A DNA stretch of 64,000 nucleotides from assembly GCF_000621445.1 (NCBI RefSeq), contig NZ_KK211279.1, positions 243,587 to 307,586 on the forward strand, written 5' to 3'. The DNA is from Alkalihalobacillus bogoriensis ATCC BAA-922 (GTDB lineage Bacteria > Bacillota > Bacilli > Bacillales > Bacillaceae_F). Made by a program: the position numbers and the translations under genes. A model generated the notes under the pieces. The model did not search any database and was not told where the DNA came from. It was given only the letters and a program-made list of their open reading frames with translations. This document shows positions 16,532-24,543 of the stretch, in pieces (positions within the stretch are counted from its first letter, which is position 1; each line of letters opens with the position of its first letter).

Positions 16532-17233
16532 CTATTTTACACCACCGAAAACAGCAAGCTCCATCCATTTGAAATAACAATCCACATGGTTAAATCCAAT
16601 ATCTCTTAACCACTCTACCTGAACATCGACTCTTTCAAGAATATTATCTTCCTTGTCTGGTCTATTGTTGTACTCGATAGCCACCTCATCTTTGTTTCTA
16701 TTGTTATGGGAAGCAAGATGGGTAATAAAAAGCTCATCATGAAGTTTTTCAAGTTCAGATGTCGCTGAGGCGACGTGCTCAATATTAATAAAAATGCCTC
16801 CTTCTGATAAGTGACTATAAATATCTCGATACAATTCTTTTTTCTTTTCATGTGGAAGGTGATGAATAGCAAATCCTGAGACAACACAATCAACTGAATT
16901 TAATCCTGTATATTGTTGAATCGACGGACTAAAATCACCGTGAATAATTTCACAACGGTCACTAAACTCACTCATATTCTCACGTGCCGCCTGGACCATT
17001 GGCTCTGAATGGTCCACGAGAATAGCTGTAGCTTCAGGATATGTTTTCAGTAAAATCTCAGCTAAGAAACCATTACCACACCCTAAATCCAATATTTTTT
17101 TGGGATTTGGTGTAAAATGATGAACGACTTGAAGCATGATTTTAGCTTGCTCAACTCCGAAAGGAATTCCTCCTCTTACTTGTTCTAGATAATGTTGGGT
17201 GACATCTTGTCTTTGCCAATTTGTTTTTTCCAT
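16532..17233 (-). CDS. Class I SAM-dependent methyltransferase
   Basis: 233 residues. Motif I reads KKILDLGCGNGFLAEIL (~41-57), with motif II AILVDHSEPM (~64-73) and post-II region CEIIHGDFSP (~87-96), followed by DCVVSGFAIHHLPHEKK (~107-123), typical of Methyltransf_25/UbiE-like enzymes. The acceptor is unknown. GAGGAGG precedes the ATG. The nearest upstream signals are the 17338 element and the T-box, ~460 nt away. Confidence 0.85.
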   Translation of the reverse strand: MEKTNWQRQDVTQHYLEQVRGGIPFGVEQAKIMLQVVHHFTPNPKKILDLGCGNGFLAEILLKTYPEATAILVDHSEPMVQAARENMSEFSDRCEIIHGDFSPSIQQYTGLNSVDCVVSGFAIHHLPHEKKKELYRDIYSHLSEGGIFINIEHVASATSELEKLHDELFITHLASHNNRNKDEVAIEYNNRPDKEDNILERVDVQVEWLRDIGFNHVDCYFKWMELAVFGGVK

Positions 17234-17337
17234 TCTTTCTCCTCCTCAATAGAAATGAACAAATTCAAGGTTTGGGCTTGCGAATAAATAGTTTGTACAA
17301 ACAATTAAGTTCTATTGATTCCACATCTCTCATTTTT

Positions 17338-17519
17338 GCGGTCAGAGCAGCCGTTATTTGTGAACATGATACGGGTTTCCGTTTTTTAGCGGCCACAGGA
17401 GCGCTTATTTGCTCAAAAGCCACTCTATTTCTAGCGATATATTATGAATAACGGCTCCTGTGGCCACCAACGTTCCAAAACGCTAGCCATGTTCACAGTT
17501 AACGGTTTTCATGGCCGCA
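17338..17519. repeat. Quadripartite element with a different stem sequence
   Basis: Same size and layout as the other ten elements, but the motif is GCGGCCACAGGAGCCGTTATT-like instead of TATCGGACATCTGTTCCGCT. Direct copies: GCGGTCAGAGCAGCCGTTA and GCGGCCACAGGAGCGCTTA. Inverted copies: TAACGGCTCCTGTGGCC and TAACGGTTTTCATGGCCGC. An extra pair GTGAACATG / CATGTTCAC extends the foldback. It lies between the T-box and the methyltransferase. Confidence 0.8.
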
Positions 17520-17694
17520 TAATTATCATAAAACAACAAAATCGCTAACGCGAACCCCACCGAACCAAGTGTTGAATGATTCACTTAGGTCTTTTCTCGC
17601 TTGTCTCACAGCACCCCAAACCCCTAATTCATTCTAAGAATATACAGGCGCAATTCTTCCCAAGGTCGACTATGTTATAGTTTCCGTTAAACAA

Positions 17695-17926
17695 TAAGAA
17701 AGCCCATCATCTCATAAGAGACGACAGGCTTTACCCCCGTGGTACCACTCTTTTTGATTTGTAGTTTAACACATACAAATCCACTTTTAACCGATTACGG
17801 AAGTCAACCGTTAAGACCTACTATCAGCCTTACCACTCATGGGCGAGTTGGGGATTGTTTTTGACTGTCTTTCACCAACCGACAGCTCTCTCTGTAAAAA
17901 ATGTCTCCTTACTACTCCCAGTCATT
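17695..17926 (-). promoter_or_regulatory. T-box leader, probable leucine (CUC) specifier, no cognate gene downstream
   Basis: On the minus strand the order is canonical. Stem I base ACTGGG pairs with CCCATGAGT. AGTAGTAAGG follows, then the distal AGAGAGCTGTCGGTTGGTGA region. The specifier loop is ACTCG with CTC at 17845-17847 followed by a purine. The T-box core is GTGGTACCACGG. A terminator stem AAAGCC...GGCTTT with TCTTATTGTTT ends it (17699-17732). UGGU in the bulge expects a discriminator A, as in tRNA-Leu. The next minus-strand gene, a methyltransferase, is ~460 nt away behind a repeat element; no synthetase or leucine gene follows. Confidence 0.85.
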
Positions 17927-17990
17927 GTGTTTTTATTGTTTAAATTTTCCTTATTTTATATATAGTGAAGAAATCTGTCAATCTCTTTTT

Positions 17991-18506
17991 TTACGTTAGA
18001 CAAAAAACAAAACAGTCATTCGCATTCCACATATGCAAATCATCCGCAATGTACCCACGTAGCCATAATTGACCGTCTATTCGTCTAAGGTAAAACCCTT
18101 TCGGAAAATCATCGTCTTCATATAAGGCCTTTGTTGCTACTGTTATTGAACCTGTTGGAGCTTGATGTTGTAATGAAGTCCCAATATTCCCTTCTGCCTG
18201 GTCCAACAAATGCAGGCGTAAGTAAGGTCCTAGCTCTAGTGGACACAATTTCAAGCCAAGTTCGTCCGCTTGTTTATAAATGTCAGGCGTTGTAGCTCCA
18301 TCAGGAAACCCAAGCGAACGCACCGTTAGCTCTACCGTTTCTACCTTATATTTTTTCTCTGAAGTTATAAAGTTTTCATCCGCTAACAATCTCTCTCCAT
18401 ATTCATTTACCAGGACAGAGAACTCTTGTAAGCTTTGTCTTAACTGCTGTTTCGACAGTCCACCTACCTCTATCGTTCTCGTAATCATTGGATTCTCTAT
18501 CGCCAT
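17991..18506 (-). CDS. Conserved Bacillales-type hypothetical protein
   Basis: 171 residues, soluble. Recognisable conserved blocks are VGGLSKQQLRQSLQE, NEYGERLLAD, TVRSLGFPDGAT, GLKLCPLELGPYLRLHLLDQ and GFYLRRIDGQLWLRGYIADD. I recall similar proteins in Bacillus and Paenibacillus without assigned function (sometimes mislabelled helicase). It lies just upstream of the T-box but in front of it, so it is not T-box controlled. TAGGAG precedes ATG. Confidence 0.7.
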   Translation of the reverse strand: MAIENPMITRTIEVGGLSKQQLRQSLQEFSVLVNEYGERLLADENFITSEKKYKVETVELTVRSLGFPDGATTPDIYKQADELGLKLCPLELGPYLRLHLLDQAEGNIGTSLQHQAPTGSITVATKALYEDDDFPKGFYLRRIDGQLWLRGYIADDLHMWNANDCFVFCLT

Positions 18507-18533
18507 GTAGATTCACTCCTAACAAATAAATTA

Positions 18534-18561
18534 TTGATTGTTGTAAAGATGTGTGTATAAT
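18534..18561 (+). promoter_or_regulatory. Promoter of guanidine riboswitch transcript
   Basis: TTGATT, a 16-nt spacer and TATAAT with an upstream TGTG extension fit a sigma-A promoter. It starts transcription ~15-20 nt before the riboswitch aptamer. Confidence 0.6.
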
Positions 18562-18581
18562 GAAAAGTAATTGTATATGAG

Positions 18582-18715
18582 AAGGTTTTCTAGGGTTCCG
18601 CAACGGTTACGTTGGTCTGGTCCGAGAGAAAACTCACAGCATTGCTGTGTCACGGAAGGATAAAAGCCTGGGAGATACTGTTTAACAGTGGTCTTCTAGG
18701 TTTTTTTACTTTTAG
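18582..18715 (+). promoter_or_regulatory. Guanidine-I (ykkC) riboswitch
   Basis: Conserved ykkC-class blocks appear in order: TTCTAGGGTTCCG, GGTCTGGTCCGAGAGAAAAC, a variable hairpin ACAGCATTGCTGTG, then CACGGAAGGATAAAAGCC and TGGGAGA. CCTGGGAGA can pair with TCTTCTAGG before TTTTTTT (18667-18708), a terminator that guanidinium binding would prevent. Two SMR exporter genes follow, the known target of this class. Confidence 0.93.
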
Positions 18716-18735
18716 TTATCTTGGAGGTTATATAT

Positions 18736-19077
18736 ATGAATTTAGATTGGATGAAAGTATTTGTTGCTGCTTTCTTTGAAGTTCTTTGGGTGATTGGCTT
18801 AAAACATGCTCATGACGTATGGACTTGGAGCGGTACTGTTATTGCAATCATTATTAGCTTTTATTTACTGATTATGGCTGGAAAAAAACTTCCGGTAGGA
18901 ACGGTCTATGCCATTTTTGTTGGGTTAGGTACTGCAGGAACAGTCATGAGTGAAATTCTATTTTTCGGTGAACCATTTAAAATAGAAAAGATCCTATTGG
19001 TTCTTCTTTTATTAACTGGAGTTATCGGTTTGAAATTAGTGACAAAACAAACGATCAAGGAAGGAAGTGAAGCCTAA
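18736..19077 (+). CDS. gdnC: Guanidinium exporter subunit, SMR family
   Basis: 113 residues, four membrane helices, small multidrug resistance family. [21 protein letters not shown] carries the essential membrane Glu in helix 1 (~residue 14), and [27 protein letters not shown] is the SMR signature. GGAGG lies 7-8 nt before ATG 18736; an upstream in-frame TTG is too close to the site. Control by the guanidine-I riboswitch indicates export of guanidinium with its partner as a heterodimer (ykkC/gdnC type). Confidence 0.9.
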   Translation: MNLDWMKVFVAAFFEVLWVIGLKHAHDVWTWSGTVIAIIISFYLLIMAGKKLPVGTVYAIFVGLGTAGTVMSEILFFGEPFKIEKILLVLLLLTGVIGLKLVTKQTIKEGSEA

Positions 19078-19391
19078 TGGCATGGATTTCTTTAATTTTT
19101 GCAGGTCTTTGTGAAATGTTTGGTGTTGCCATGATTAATAAATTGCATCACGACCGAAAATGGCATTCATTCGTTTTGTTACTTTTCGGATTTGGTTTCA
19201 GTTTTATCTTTCTTGCTTACGCGATGCAAACTTTACCGATGGGGACAGCCTACGCAATTTGGACTGGTATTGGTGCATCTGGAGGAGCAATTTTAGGCAT
19301 GACATTATATGGAGAATCTAAAGATTGGAAAAGGCTTGTTTTTATTGCGATGGTGTTAAGCGCAGCCGTTGGGCTTAAGCTTGTTTCTTAA
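19077..19391 (+). CDS. gdnD: Guanidinium exporter subunit, SMR family
   Basis: 104 residues, four helices. AWISLIFAGLCEMFGVAMIN places the conserved Glu in helix 1 (~13), and MGTAYAIWTGIGASGGAILGMTLYGE is the family signature. The ATG overlaps the stop of gdnC (TAATG), showing translational coupling. It pairs with GdnC for guanidinium/proton antiport (ykkD/gdnD type). Confidence 0.9.
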   Translation: MAWISLIFAGLCEMFGVAMINKLHHDRKWHSFVLLLFGFGFSFIFLAYAMQTLPMGTAYAIWTGIGASGGAILGMTLYGESKDWKRLVFIAMVLSAAVGLKLVS

Positions 19392-19403
19392 TCATTATAT
19401 TGA

Positions 19404-19450
19404 TAGGAGGATCCAGCTTAATTGTAATGCTAAATTAGGCTGGATCTATC
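19404..19450 (+). terminator. Hairpin downstream of gdnCD
   Basis: GATCCAGC-TTAATT and AAATTAG-GCTGGATC form a long imperfect stem ~15 nt after the gdnD stop. No clean T-run follows (TATCTCCCTG), so it may be a weak terminator or a 3'-end processing hairpin. It also faces the convergent APH-like gene. Confidence 0.45.
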
Positions 19451-19465
19451 TCCCTGCTTCTCGAT

Positions 19466-20218
19466 TTATGAGATAGAGTCGTTAATCATCTTCAAAAGTC
19501 GCTCACTATTCTCTGTTGCAACATGTTCAGATAATCTAGCGCCAGCAATAACTGGGGCCCATTGAAATACCTCATCCCTTCCCATGCCACTTTTCTTACA
19601 ATAAAGCCGCAAGTACATTTCAGCGAGTTCCCTTGAAACTTGCGAATATAAAAGATAAGATCGACACACATCCGCACGAACATCTCCGGCACTCGCATCA
19701 ACCCAATCAATCACGACCACATTATCGTCAGTCTTCATCACATTATATAAATGAAAGTCTCCATGACAGAGCCTACTCTCGTAAGTAAAAGAATCTAATT
19801 TCTTTAACAGCCCCGACTTTTGTTGCTGAGTGAGTTGATGGACAGATTCGATTTGACGAGATAATTTAACATACATTTGTCCGATAACTTCTGGATTAGG
19901 CATCATTCGATGTACGTTCAATTGCATGTCAACGGAGATATCCATGTAATATTCTGCATGCTCTTTATCTTTCACCAATAAATCTCCTAAAGTTTGTCCC
20001 GCAACATATTCCATTACGATCGCTTGTTTTCCGTTTATCCTTGTAACATCAAAAACCTCAGGTACAGGAAGTCCACATGAATAAGCATATTGTTGCTTTT
20101 TCGCCTCATTTACGGATTCCAATTCTGGCAAAAAGTCATTAAAGACTTTTATGATTTTATTGTCATAAAGATAAATTTTTGCAGTATTACCTTTAGCAAT
20201 TGGATTCCCTAACTCCAT
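19466..20218 (-). CDS. Aminoglycoside phosphotransferase family protein
   Basis: 250 residues with kinase-like fold. N-terminal GNTAKIYLYDNKIIKVF gives the nucleotide loop and Lys. AIVMEYVAGQTLGDLL is the hinge. LCHGDFHLYNVM (~153-164) is the catalytic loop with Asp, and VVVIDWVDASAGDVRADVCRSYLL (~170-193) carries the metal-binding Asp. The segment resembles phosphotransferases acting on small alcohols. Substrate unknown. AGGGAG precedes ATG. Convergent with gdnCD. Confidence 0.82.
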   Translation of the reverse strand: MELGNPIAKGNTAKIYLYDNKIIKVFNDFLPELESVNEAKKQQYAYSCGLPVPEVFDVTRINGKQAIVMEYVAGQTLGDLLVKDKEHAEYYMDISVDMQLNVHRMMPNPEVIGQMYVKLSRQIESVHQLTQQQKSGLLKKLDSFTYESRLCHGDFHLYNVMKTDDNVVVIDWVDASAGDVRADVCRSYLLYSQVSRELAEMYLRLYCKKSGMGRDEVFQWAPVIAGARLSEHVATENSERLLKMINDSIS

Positions 20219-20252
20219 TAGGCACTCTCCCTAGATTCTTAACATTTTACTC

Positions 20253-20795
20253 CTAGTGGTCAGCAGGATTTATAATAGCCAATACTTGATGGTCTTCCCA
20301 TTTCCCATTAATCTTTACATTTTTAATAGCTAATCCTTCTTTGTGGAATCCCGACTTTTCTAACACACGAATTGATCCTATATTATGAGGCATAACACCT
20401 GCTTCAATTCGGTGTAATTGTAATGACTCAAAAGCATAGTTTACTAACAATGTTACAGCTTCAGTTCCATATCCCTTACCGTTATAGTCTTTATCAATAA
20501 AATAGCCTATAAAAGCACTCTGAAGAGAACCTCTCATCACCTGAAATAAACTGATTATACCTATGAGTTTATTTGTCTCCCTTTGAAAAATACCATACTG
20601 ATACTCCGTGCCATTTTCAATGTCCTGTTCCCATTTTTTTATTAAACTTTGTTGATGCAAAAGTGTATAAAATGAATCTGGACGCACCATTGCGAACTTT
20701 TCAAAGAATTCTTTATTACTTATTTGAAAATGAAGTAAATCATCTGCATCAGGCAAAGTAAACGGTTTTAATAATAAGTTATTAGACAAAATCAC
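20253..20795 (-). CDS. GNAT family N-acetyltransferase (RimJ/RimL type)
   Basis: 180 residues from GTG 20795 (AGGA ~8 nt upstream); an upstream ATG at 20843 lacks a binding site. LKPFTLPDADDLLHFQ at the start, then GYFIDKDYNGKGYGTEAVTLLVNYAF (~107-132) as the acetyl-CoA motif, and HNIGSIRVLEKSGFHKEG (~145-162) are classic for the RimJ/RimL group, which acetylates protein N-termini or small substrates. Likely same strand unit as the APH gene 34 nt downstream. Confidence 0.85.
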   Translation of the reverse strand: MILSNNLLLKPFTLPDADDLLHFQISNKEFFEKFAMVRPDSFYTLLHQQSLIKKWEQDIENGTEYQYGIFQRETNKLIGIISLFQVMRGSLQSAFIGYFIDKDYNGKGYGTEAVTLLVNYAFESLQLHRIEAGVMPHNIGSIRVLEKSGFHKEGLAIKNVKINGKWEDHQVLAIINPADH

Positions 20796-20847
20796 AATAT
20801 CATTCCTTTTGAAATAAAAATATACACTTCCATTCAATAACAAACAT

Positions 20848-21009
20848 TTAATCCTTACTAGATATCTCTTGTTTTAATTCATCAAGCTTTTCATTCATTT
20901 CATTTAACGTTTTTTTCGTATTAACCATATGGTGAGCCACTCTTGATATTAAATAAATTACAAATATGAAAAATAACAAGTTTAAAACCAATCCAAAAAT
21001 ATCATGCAT
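20848..21009 (-). CDS. Small membrane-anchored coiled-coil protein
   Basis: 53 residues: hydrophobic helix FGLVLNLLFFIFVIYLIS (~5-22) followed by a charged helix (NTKKTLNEMNEKLDELKQE). GGAGGGAAGAAG precedes the ATG. Same plan as the proteins at 16338 and 45019. Function unknown. Confidence 0.65.
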   Translation of the reverse strand: MHDIFGLVLNLLFFIFVIYLISRVAHHMVNTKKTLNEMNEKLDELKQEISSKD

Positions 21010-21077
21010 TGTCTTCTTCCCTCCAAAGTAAATAAACCTTTACAATCATCATTGATTCTCCGCTTTATTACATTTTC

Positions 21078-21427
21078 TTAATTACTCTCTTTATATTTTA
21101 ATTCGTCTAAACTTTTGTTTGTCGAAAAACTAATTTGGAAGAAATTCTCTTTCTTTACCAAATTATGATAAGTAACCTCTGGCTCGTCTTCGAAAACGAC
21201 CCCAATATGAAAACTCCTGCTCTAAAATGCCATTCTAACATTTCAACTATTTTCTCTATTTGTGCATCTATACAATAAGGACGAGCAATAAAAAAAGAAT
21301 GTATACCAACAGAACGACTAGGGTCAATATCCTCATGCCATTGTCCTTTTAACATAAACGAACTAACGATAAGCACTGCAACAAGTCTAGCAACAACCAT
21401 GAACTCTATCAATTCTGTCGGGTGCAT
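21078..21427 (-). pseudogene. Hypothetical gene with one-base frameshift
   Basis: The frame from ATG 21427 (strong AAGGAGGGA) runs 90 codons and stops at 21155 with a low-complexity tail. At 21210-21213 a T-run (minus strand) joins a different frame that continues HIGVVFEDEPEVTYHNLVKK and ends at 21078. Adding one T restores a ~116-residue protein (351 nt). The N-terminal part is MHPTELIEFMVVARLVAVL, then GQWHEDIDPSRSVGIHSFFI. Either a real frameshift or a sequencing error. Family unrecognised. Confidence 0.65.
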
Positions 21428-21526
21428 AAATCCCTCCTTATTGTGGTTAACTTCTTTTCTTCAATACTATATATAGATTGTTGAAATATCCTCATCTAAA
21501 AAGAACAAACTTCTTTAAAGCATCCC

Positions 21527-21937
21527 TTAACTTAACTTCGCAAACGCTACTAAAGAACCTTTATCACAAGATTGGAAACCATTCTTTTCATAAAAATGCC
21601 TTACATCAGGGGCTTCGTCTGTTAATAATACCTTTTGACGAACATCTTTATATTTTTTTAAAATTCGTTGCAATAGTTGAGTTGCAATTCCTTGATTTTG
21701 GTAAGCATTTAAAACAAGAATATCCTGAATGTAGATAATAGTTAATCCATCACCAATAATTCGGATTAAACCAACTAATTCTTGACCATTCCAAGCTGAA
21801 ACCACTTCTAACGACTGTTCAGTTGCTAGTTGAAGAACAGCTAAATCTTTTGTGTAAGCATACCAGCCCACATCATTATATAATCTCTCTAATTGTTCTC
21901 TATTTAAATGTTTACTATTAGTAAAGTTTATACCCAT
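21527..21937 (-). CDS. GNAT family N-acetyltransferase
   Basis: 136 residues. YIQDILVLNAYQNQGIATQLLQR (~68-90) is the acetyl-CoA-binding motif, and TDEAPDVRHFYEKNGFQS (~104-121) the C-terminal motif. HLNREQLERLYNDVGWYAYT at the N-terminus resembles a common short GNAT group of Bacilli. Substrate unknown. GAGGAAAG precedes ATG. Confidence 0.85.
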   Translation of the reverse strand: MGINFTNSKHLNREQLERLYNDVGWYAYTKDLAVLQLATEQSLEVVSAWNGQELVGLIRIIGDGLTIIYIQDILVLNAYQNQGIATQLLQRILKKYKDVRQKVLLTDEAPDVRHFYEKNGFQSCDKGSLVAFAKLS

Positions 21938-22014
21938 TCGCTTTCCTCCTCAAAATTTTATTATTTTGAAGAGTGACGTCTCAATTTAACCACTGTATTA
22001 TCACTCCCTTCGAG

Positions 22015-22290
22015 TTAGGCATTATCCTTAAATGTTTTATAATATTCATATCCTAAGATGCTGAACCCTAATATAGTTAGTACGAGTCCTACACTAAATG
22101 GAAAACCTAAAAATAAAGACTGTACAACCTCATCACCATATTGCTTTTCTCCCCAAATTGCATACCATAATTTCGACTTGCCTGACCATCCGGTGATATC
22201 CGTTGCGAAAATAGTTCCCGCTAATATAATAGTTAATGTAATTAATAGTCCACCCATCATTATAAATCCACCAATTACAATACTTTTCAT
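22015..22290 (-). CDS. Small two-helix membrane protein
   Basis: 91 residues with helices at ~6-28 and ~62-82 and a Trp-rich extracytoplasmic loop (TGWSGKSKLWYAIWGEKQYG). TAGGAGGG precedes ATG. No family recognised. Confidence 0.6.
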   Translation of the reverse strand: MKSIVIGGFIMMGGLLITLTIILAGTIFATDITGWSGKSKLWYAIWGEKQYGDEVVQSLFLGFPFSVGLVLTILGFSILGYEYYKTFKDNA

Positions 22291-22461
22291 GATTCCCTCC
22301 TAATTTTTATTGTCTCTTAATCTCACAGTGTCTTGCAGAATCAGATGTTGGTATAAACTATAAACATAATTCATTGGCAAATTAATAATTACTTTTTCAA
22401 GTTGATCGAATGCCCTATGTCTCCCCACAGCACCATCACTGTTACTTGAAGATGTGTTTGG

Positions 22462-22653
22462 TTATTCTTTATCCAAATCATCATCAAAGAACGATTTTTT
22501 ATTTTCTCTAATGTCCTTAATCCCATACTTTTTTTCAAGATATTGACCAATTATTGAATTGTTAATCCCTTTCCTGACAGCCGTTTCAATAACTATATAA
22601 AGAATAATTAGACCAGCAATATACAATACGATAGATAACCCGACACCCTCCAT
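22462..22653 (-). CDS. Small single-pass membrane protein
   Basis: 63 residues from ATG 22653 (MEGVGLSIVLYIAGLI), chosen because AGGGGG lies 4-5 nt upstream. One N-terminal hydrophobic helix, then a basic and finally acidic tail (SFFDDDLDKE). It recalls short DUF4083-like Bacillus proteins, but this is not certain. Confidence 0.55.
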   Translation of the reverse strand: MEGVGLSIVLYIAGLIILYIVIETAVRKGINNSIIGQYLEKKYGIKDIRENKKSFFDDDLDKE

Positions 22654-22784
22654 TAGTACCCCCTGAAATAACACATTTTTATAAACAAAATCTATAAAAC
22701 TTTAGAAAAACATCTTTCCTAAATTAACTGCTACAATCGTTGAAGTGTCAACGATTTTTACTAAAGTACGTTGCCTCCCTTTAT

Positions 22785-22803
22785 TTTAACATTAATTTCC
22801 TTT
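22785..22803 (-). promoter_or_regulatory. Recurrent upstream motif, copy 2
   Basis: TTTTAACATTAATTTCC plus TTTT, identical to the core at 13291 and 29940. Here it lies between a terminator-like hairpin and the small membrane gene at 22653. Confidence 0.4.
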
Positions 22804-22819
22804 TGGTGAACATAGAAAA

Positions 22820-22850
22820 AAACGTCCCTCATGTAGAGACGCTTTGCTTA
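22820..22850 (-). terminator. Terminator of gene 22893
   Basis: On the minus strand GCGTCTCTACATGAGGGACG forms a short stem-loop followed by TTTTTTTC, ~45 nt after the stop of the 88-residue gene. Confidence 0.65.
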
Positions 22851-22892
22851 AAAACACAATTGAAGAATTCCCCTTTACTTACCGTATCGATC

Positions 22893-23159
22893 TTAGTAAG
22901 AGGTATAGCTCACATTGGATGAACTACCGTCACAACCGCATTCAAATTCCTTAAAATTATATTCTTTATACAAACTAAAGTCTTTAAAATCAATTGTATT
23001 TGATTCGTAAACCTTTACCACTGGGGCAACATCTATTTTTGCAAATTCTTTTATTTGATTATCTAAATCCTTAGCTGAATCAATAGTATATTCATTCATA
23101 TCTAAATAAAGATCATTGTGTTCACAAACTTCGTAAGTCACAGCGAAATAGTATTTCAT
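22893..23159 (-). CDS. Hypothetical small protein with C-terminal Cys pair
   Basis: 88 residues, soluble, acidic; starts MKYYFAVTYEVCEHNDLY and ends in FECGCDGSSSNVSYTSY. The Cys-Gly-Cys pair is conspicuous. AGGGAG precedes ATG. Function unknown. Confidence 0.6.
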   Translation of the reverse strand: MKYYFAVTYEVCEHNDLYLDMNEYTIDSAKDLDNQIKEFAKIDVAPVVKVYESNTIDFKDFSLYKEYNFKEFECGCDGSSSNVSYTSY

Positions 23160-23197
23160 AGCTAACTCCCTATTTTTTATTCACTCATATTCACCTT

Positions 23198-23222
23198 CAT
23201 TTTAACATTAAATCCCTTTTCG
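23198..23222 (-). promoter_or_regulatory. Recurrent upstream motif, variant copy
   Basis: TTTTAACATTAAATCCCTTTT, one or two bases off the core TTTTAACATTAATTTCC. It lies ~40 nt before the 88-residue gene at 23159, in the same orientation as the other copies. Confidence 0.35.
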
Positions 23223-23240
23223 CTACATTGTTTTAGCAAA

Positions 23241-23969
23241 CTATATATTTTGCTTTTCCCCAACAAACTTATGGTAAAAAAACATGATGACCCATATCAC
23301 AGTTGGAAATGCGATAGCACCAATTATCATGTATAGAAAAATAGAAAATGGATTACTTGAGCCATCAACAACGAACAATATTATCAAAGCAGCAACTAAT
23401 AATAAAAATGGTAGTATTTTTATTATTTTGTTTACACTACTTCTACCTTCTATCTTCCATTTATTATTGTATATCGTAACTACAGTCCAAATAGTTGGAA
23501 TAGCAATGATGCTAAGAATAATAGCTGTTATGTTAAGAACGGTTTGTAATGTTCCTGTGCTTATGAATGTTCCTATCCATACAAGTGCTGTTATAAAAAA
23601 CAATGAAATGGCAAACCATTTTAATGCCTCTCCTGAGTTAGCATGCTTTTCAACCAAGGTCTCCCGATCACTGTATATCGGCTTAGTCCCTGGTAATGCA
23701 CGAAATAAGTGCATATTCCCTTCTGAAGTAATATGACTCCACCCAGTAGAGTTAAAAAAGTCAAAATACTCCTCAGTTTCATTATCTTGAAGTGAACGAT
23801 AATCGACACTGTAAATATAATCCGATTTCGGTCCTTTTTCAAGTTTATAACCCATAAATGTAAAGTCACTGACATGCCACCCTTTTAACGAAGACCTTCG
23901 CAACTTTTTCATGTCCTTTTCCTCAGAAAATGCCAAACCACCTGACATAAGATATTTTGTAGTTCTCAT
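23241..23969 (-). CDS. DUF2812 domain membrane protein
   Basis: 242 residues. The N-terminal ~120 residues match DUF2812 (KGWHVSDFTFMGYKLEKG, then DYIYSVDYRSL and GWSHITSEGNMHLFRA). Four hydrophobic helices follow at ~120-235. Such proteins are regularly encoded after a PadR-type regulator, as here with an ATGA overlap. They are assumed membrane-stress or transport related, but the mechanism is unknown. AAGGAGG precedes ATG. Confidence 0.82.
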   Translation of the reverse strand: MRTTKYLMSGGLAFSEEKDMKKLRRSSLKGWHVSDFTFMGYKLEKGPKSDYIYSVDYRSLQDNETEEYFDFFNSTGWSHITSEGNMHLFRALPGTKPIYSDRETLVEKHANSGEALKWFAISLFFITALVWIGTFISTGTLQTVLNITAIILSIIAIPTIWTVVTIYNNKWKIEGRSSVNKIIKILPFLLLVAALIILFVVDGSSNPFSIFLYMIIGAIAFPTVIWVIMFFYHKFVGEKQNI

Positions 23970-24283
23970 TCTTCTGCCTCCTTTAAACCTATTTCCGCTA
24001 AATCAATCATTAATTTTCTAAGTTTTACATTTTCTTCTAATACTTCTTTGCCTTTGTCAGTAAGCAAATATGTTTTCTTTCTTGGGTCCGCTCCATCATA
24101 AAGATAAATCCAATCTTGATTTAATAGCTTTTTGATTATCGTATACATTGAAGCAGGTCCTATCGCTATTGCTCCCTTTGACCTCTCTTCGATTAAGTTC
24201 ATGATTGCGTACCCATGCCTTGGTTTCGTTAAAGCTGCCATAATATAAAACATTGAATCTGTTACTTGTTCTGATGTTTTCAA
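23966..24283 (-). CDS. PadR family transcriptional regulator
   Basis: 105 residues. Winged-helix PadR features are FYIMAALTKPRHGYAIMNLIEE (~12-33), GPASMYTIIKKLLNQDWI (~43-60) and DPRKKTYLLTDKGKEVLEEN. TTG start after GAAGGTGATGG. It is translationally coupled to DUF2812 and probably represses the pair through the TATATC cluster upstream. Confidence 0.88.
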   Translation of the reverse strand: MKTSEQVTDSMFYIMAALTKPRHGYAIMNLIEERSKGAIAIGPASMYTIIKKLLNQDWIYLYDGADPRKKTYLLTDKGKEVLEENVKLRKLMIDLAEIGLKEAEE

Positions 24284-24299
24284 TCCATCACCTTCTATA

Positions 24300-24395
24300 T
24301 CTCTTTTTGATATATCGTTTTATGATATATCTGTTTGGTTTTAATATATCACTTTATGATATATCTGTCTACAGGTATATCATAAAATGATACAT
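24300..24395. promoter_or_regulatory. Cluster of GATATATC/TGATATAT dyads, likely PadR operator
   Basis: The 95 nt before padR hold five near-copies of TATATC: GATATATCG, TTATGATATATCTGT (twice, ~38 nt apart), AATATATCACTTTATG and GGTATATCATAAAATG. The pair of 15-bp direct repeats and the inverted halves suggest several regulator dimers bind over the promoter. Confidence 0.6.
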
Positions 24396-24481
24396 TACTA
24401 TATAATTACCCTGAGAAATCAACAACTCCGTTAACCTCAAAAGATGTAATTAAAAAATTTTAAAACAAAATTCTCCTAATC

Positions 24482-24507
24482 TGACACATAACAAAATTCC
24501 TTACGTC
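24482..24507 (+). promoter_or_regulatory. ECF-type promoter of the sigma/anti-sigma operon
   Basis: TGACAC (24482-24487), a 16-nt spacer and CGTC (24504-24507) match the ECF consensus TGAAAC-N16-CGTC except one base. It lies ~40 nt before the sigma start, as expected for autoregulation. Confidence 0.65.
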
Positions 24508-24543
24508 TAATAAGTGAAATCAAACTACGAGGGAGCAAATTTT

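Noticed and set aside
19404-19450. Second riboswitch after gdnD
   Set aside because: Only a simple hairpin is present; no aptamer blocks.
23284-23736. 150-codon plus-strand frame opposite DUF2812
   Set aside because: Antisense shadow of the DUF2812 gene, no ribosome binding site.
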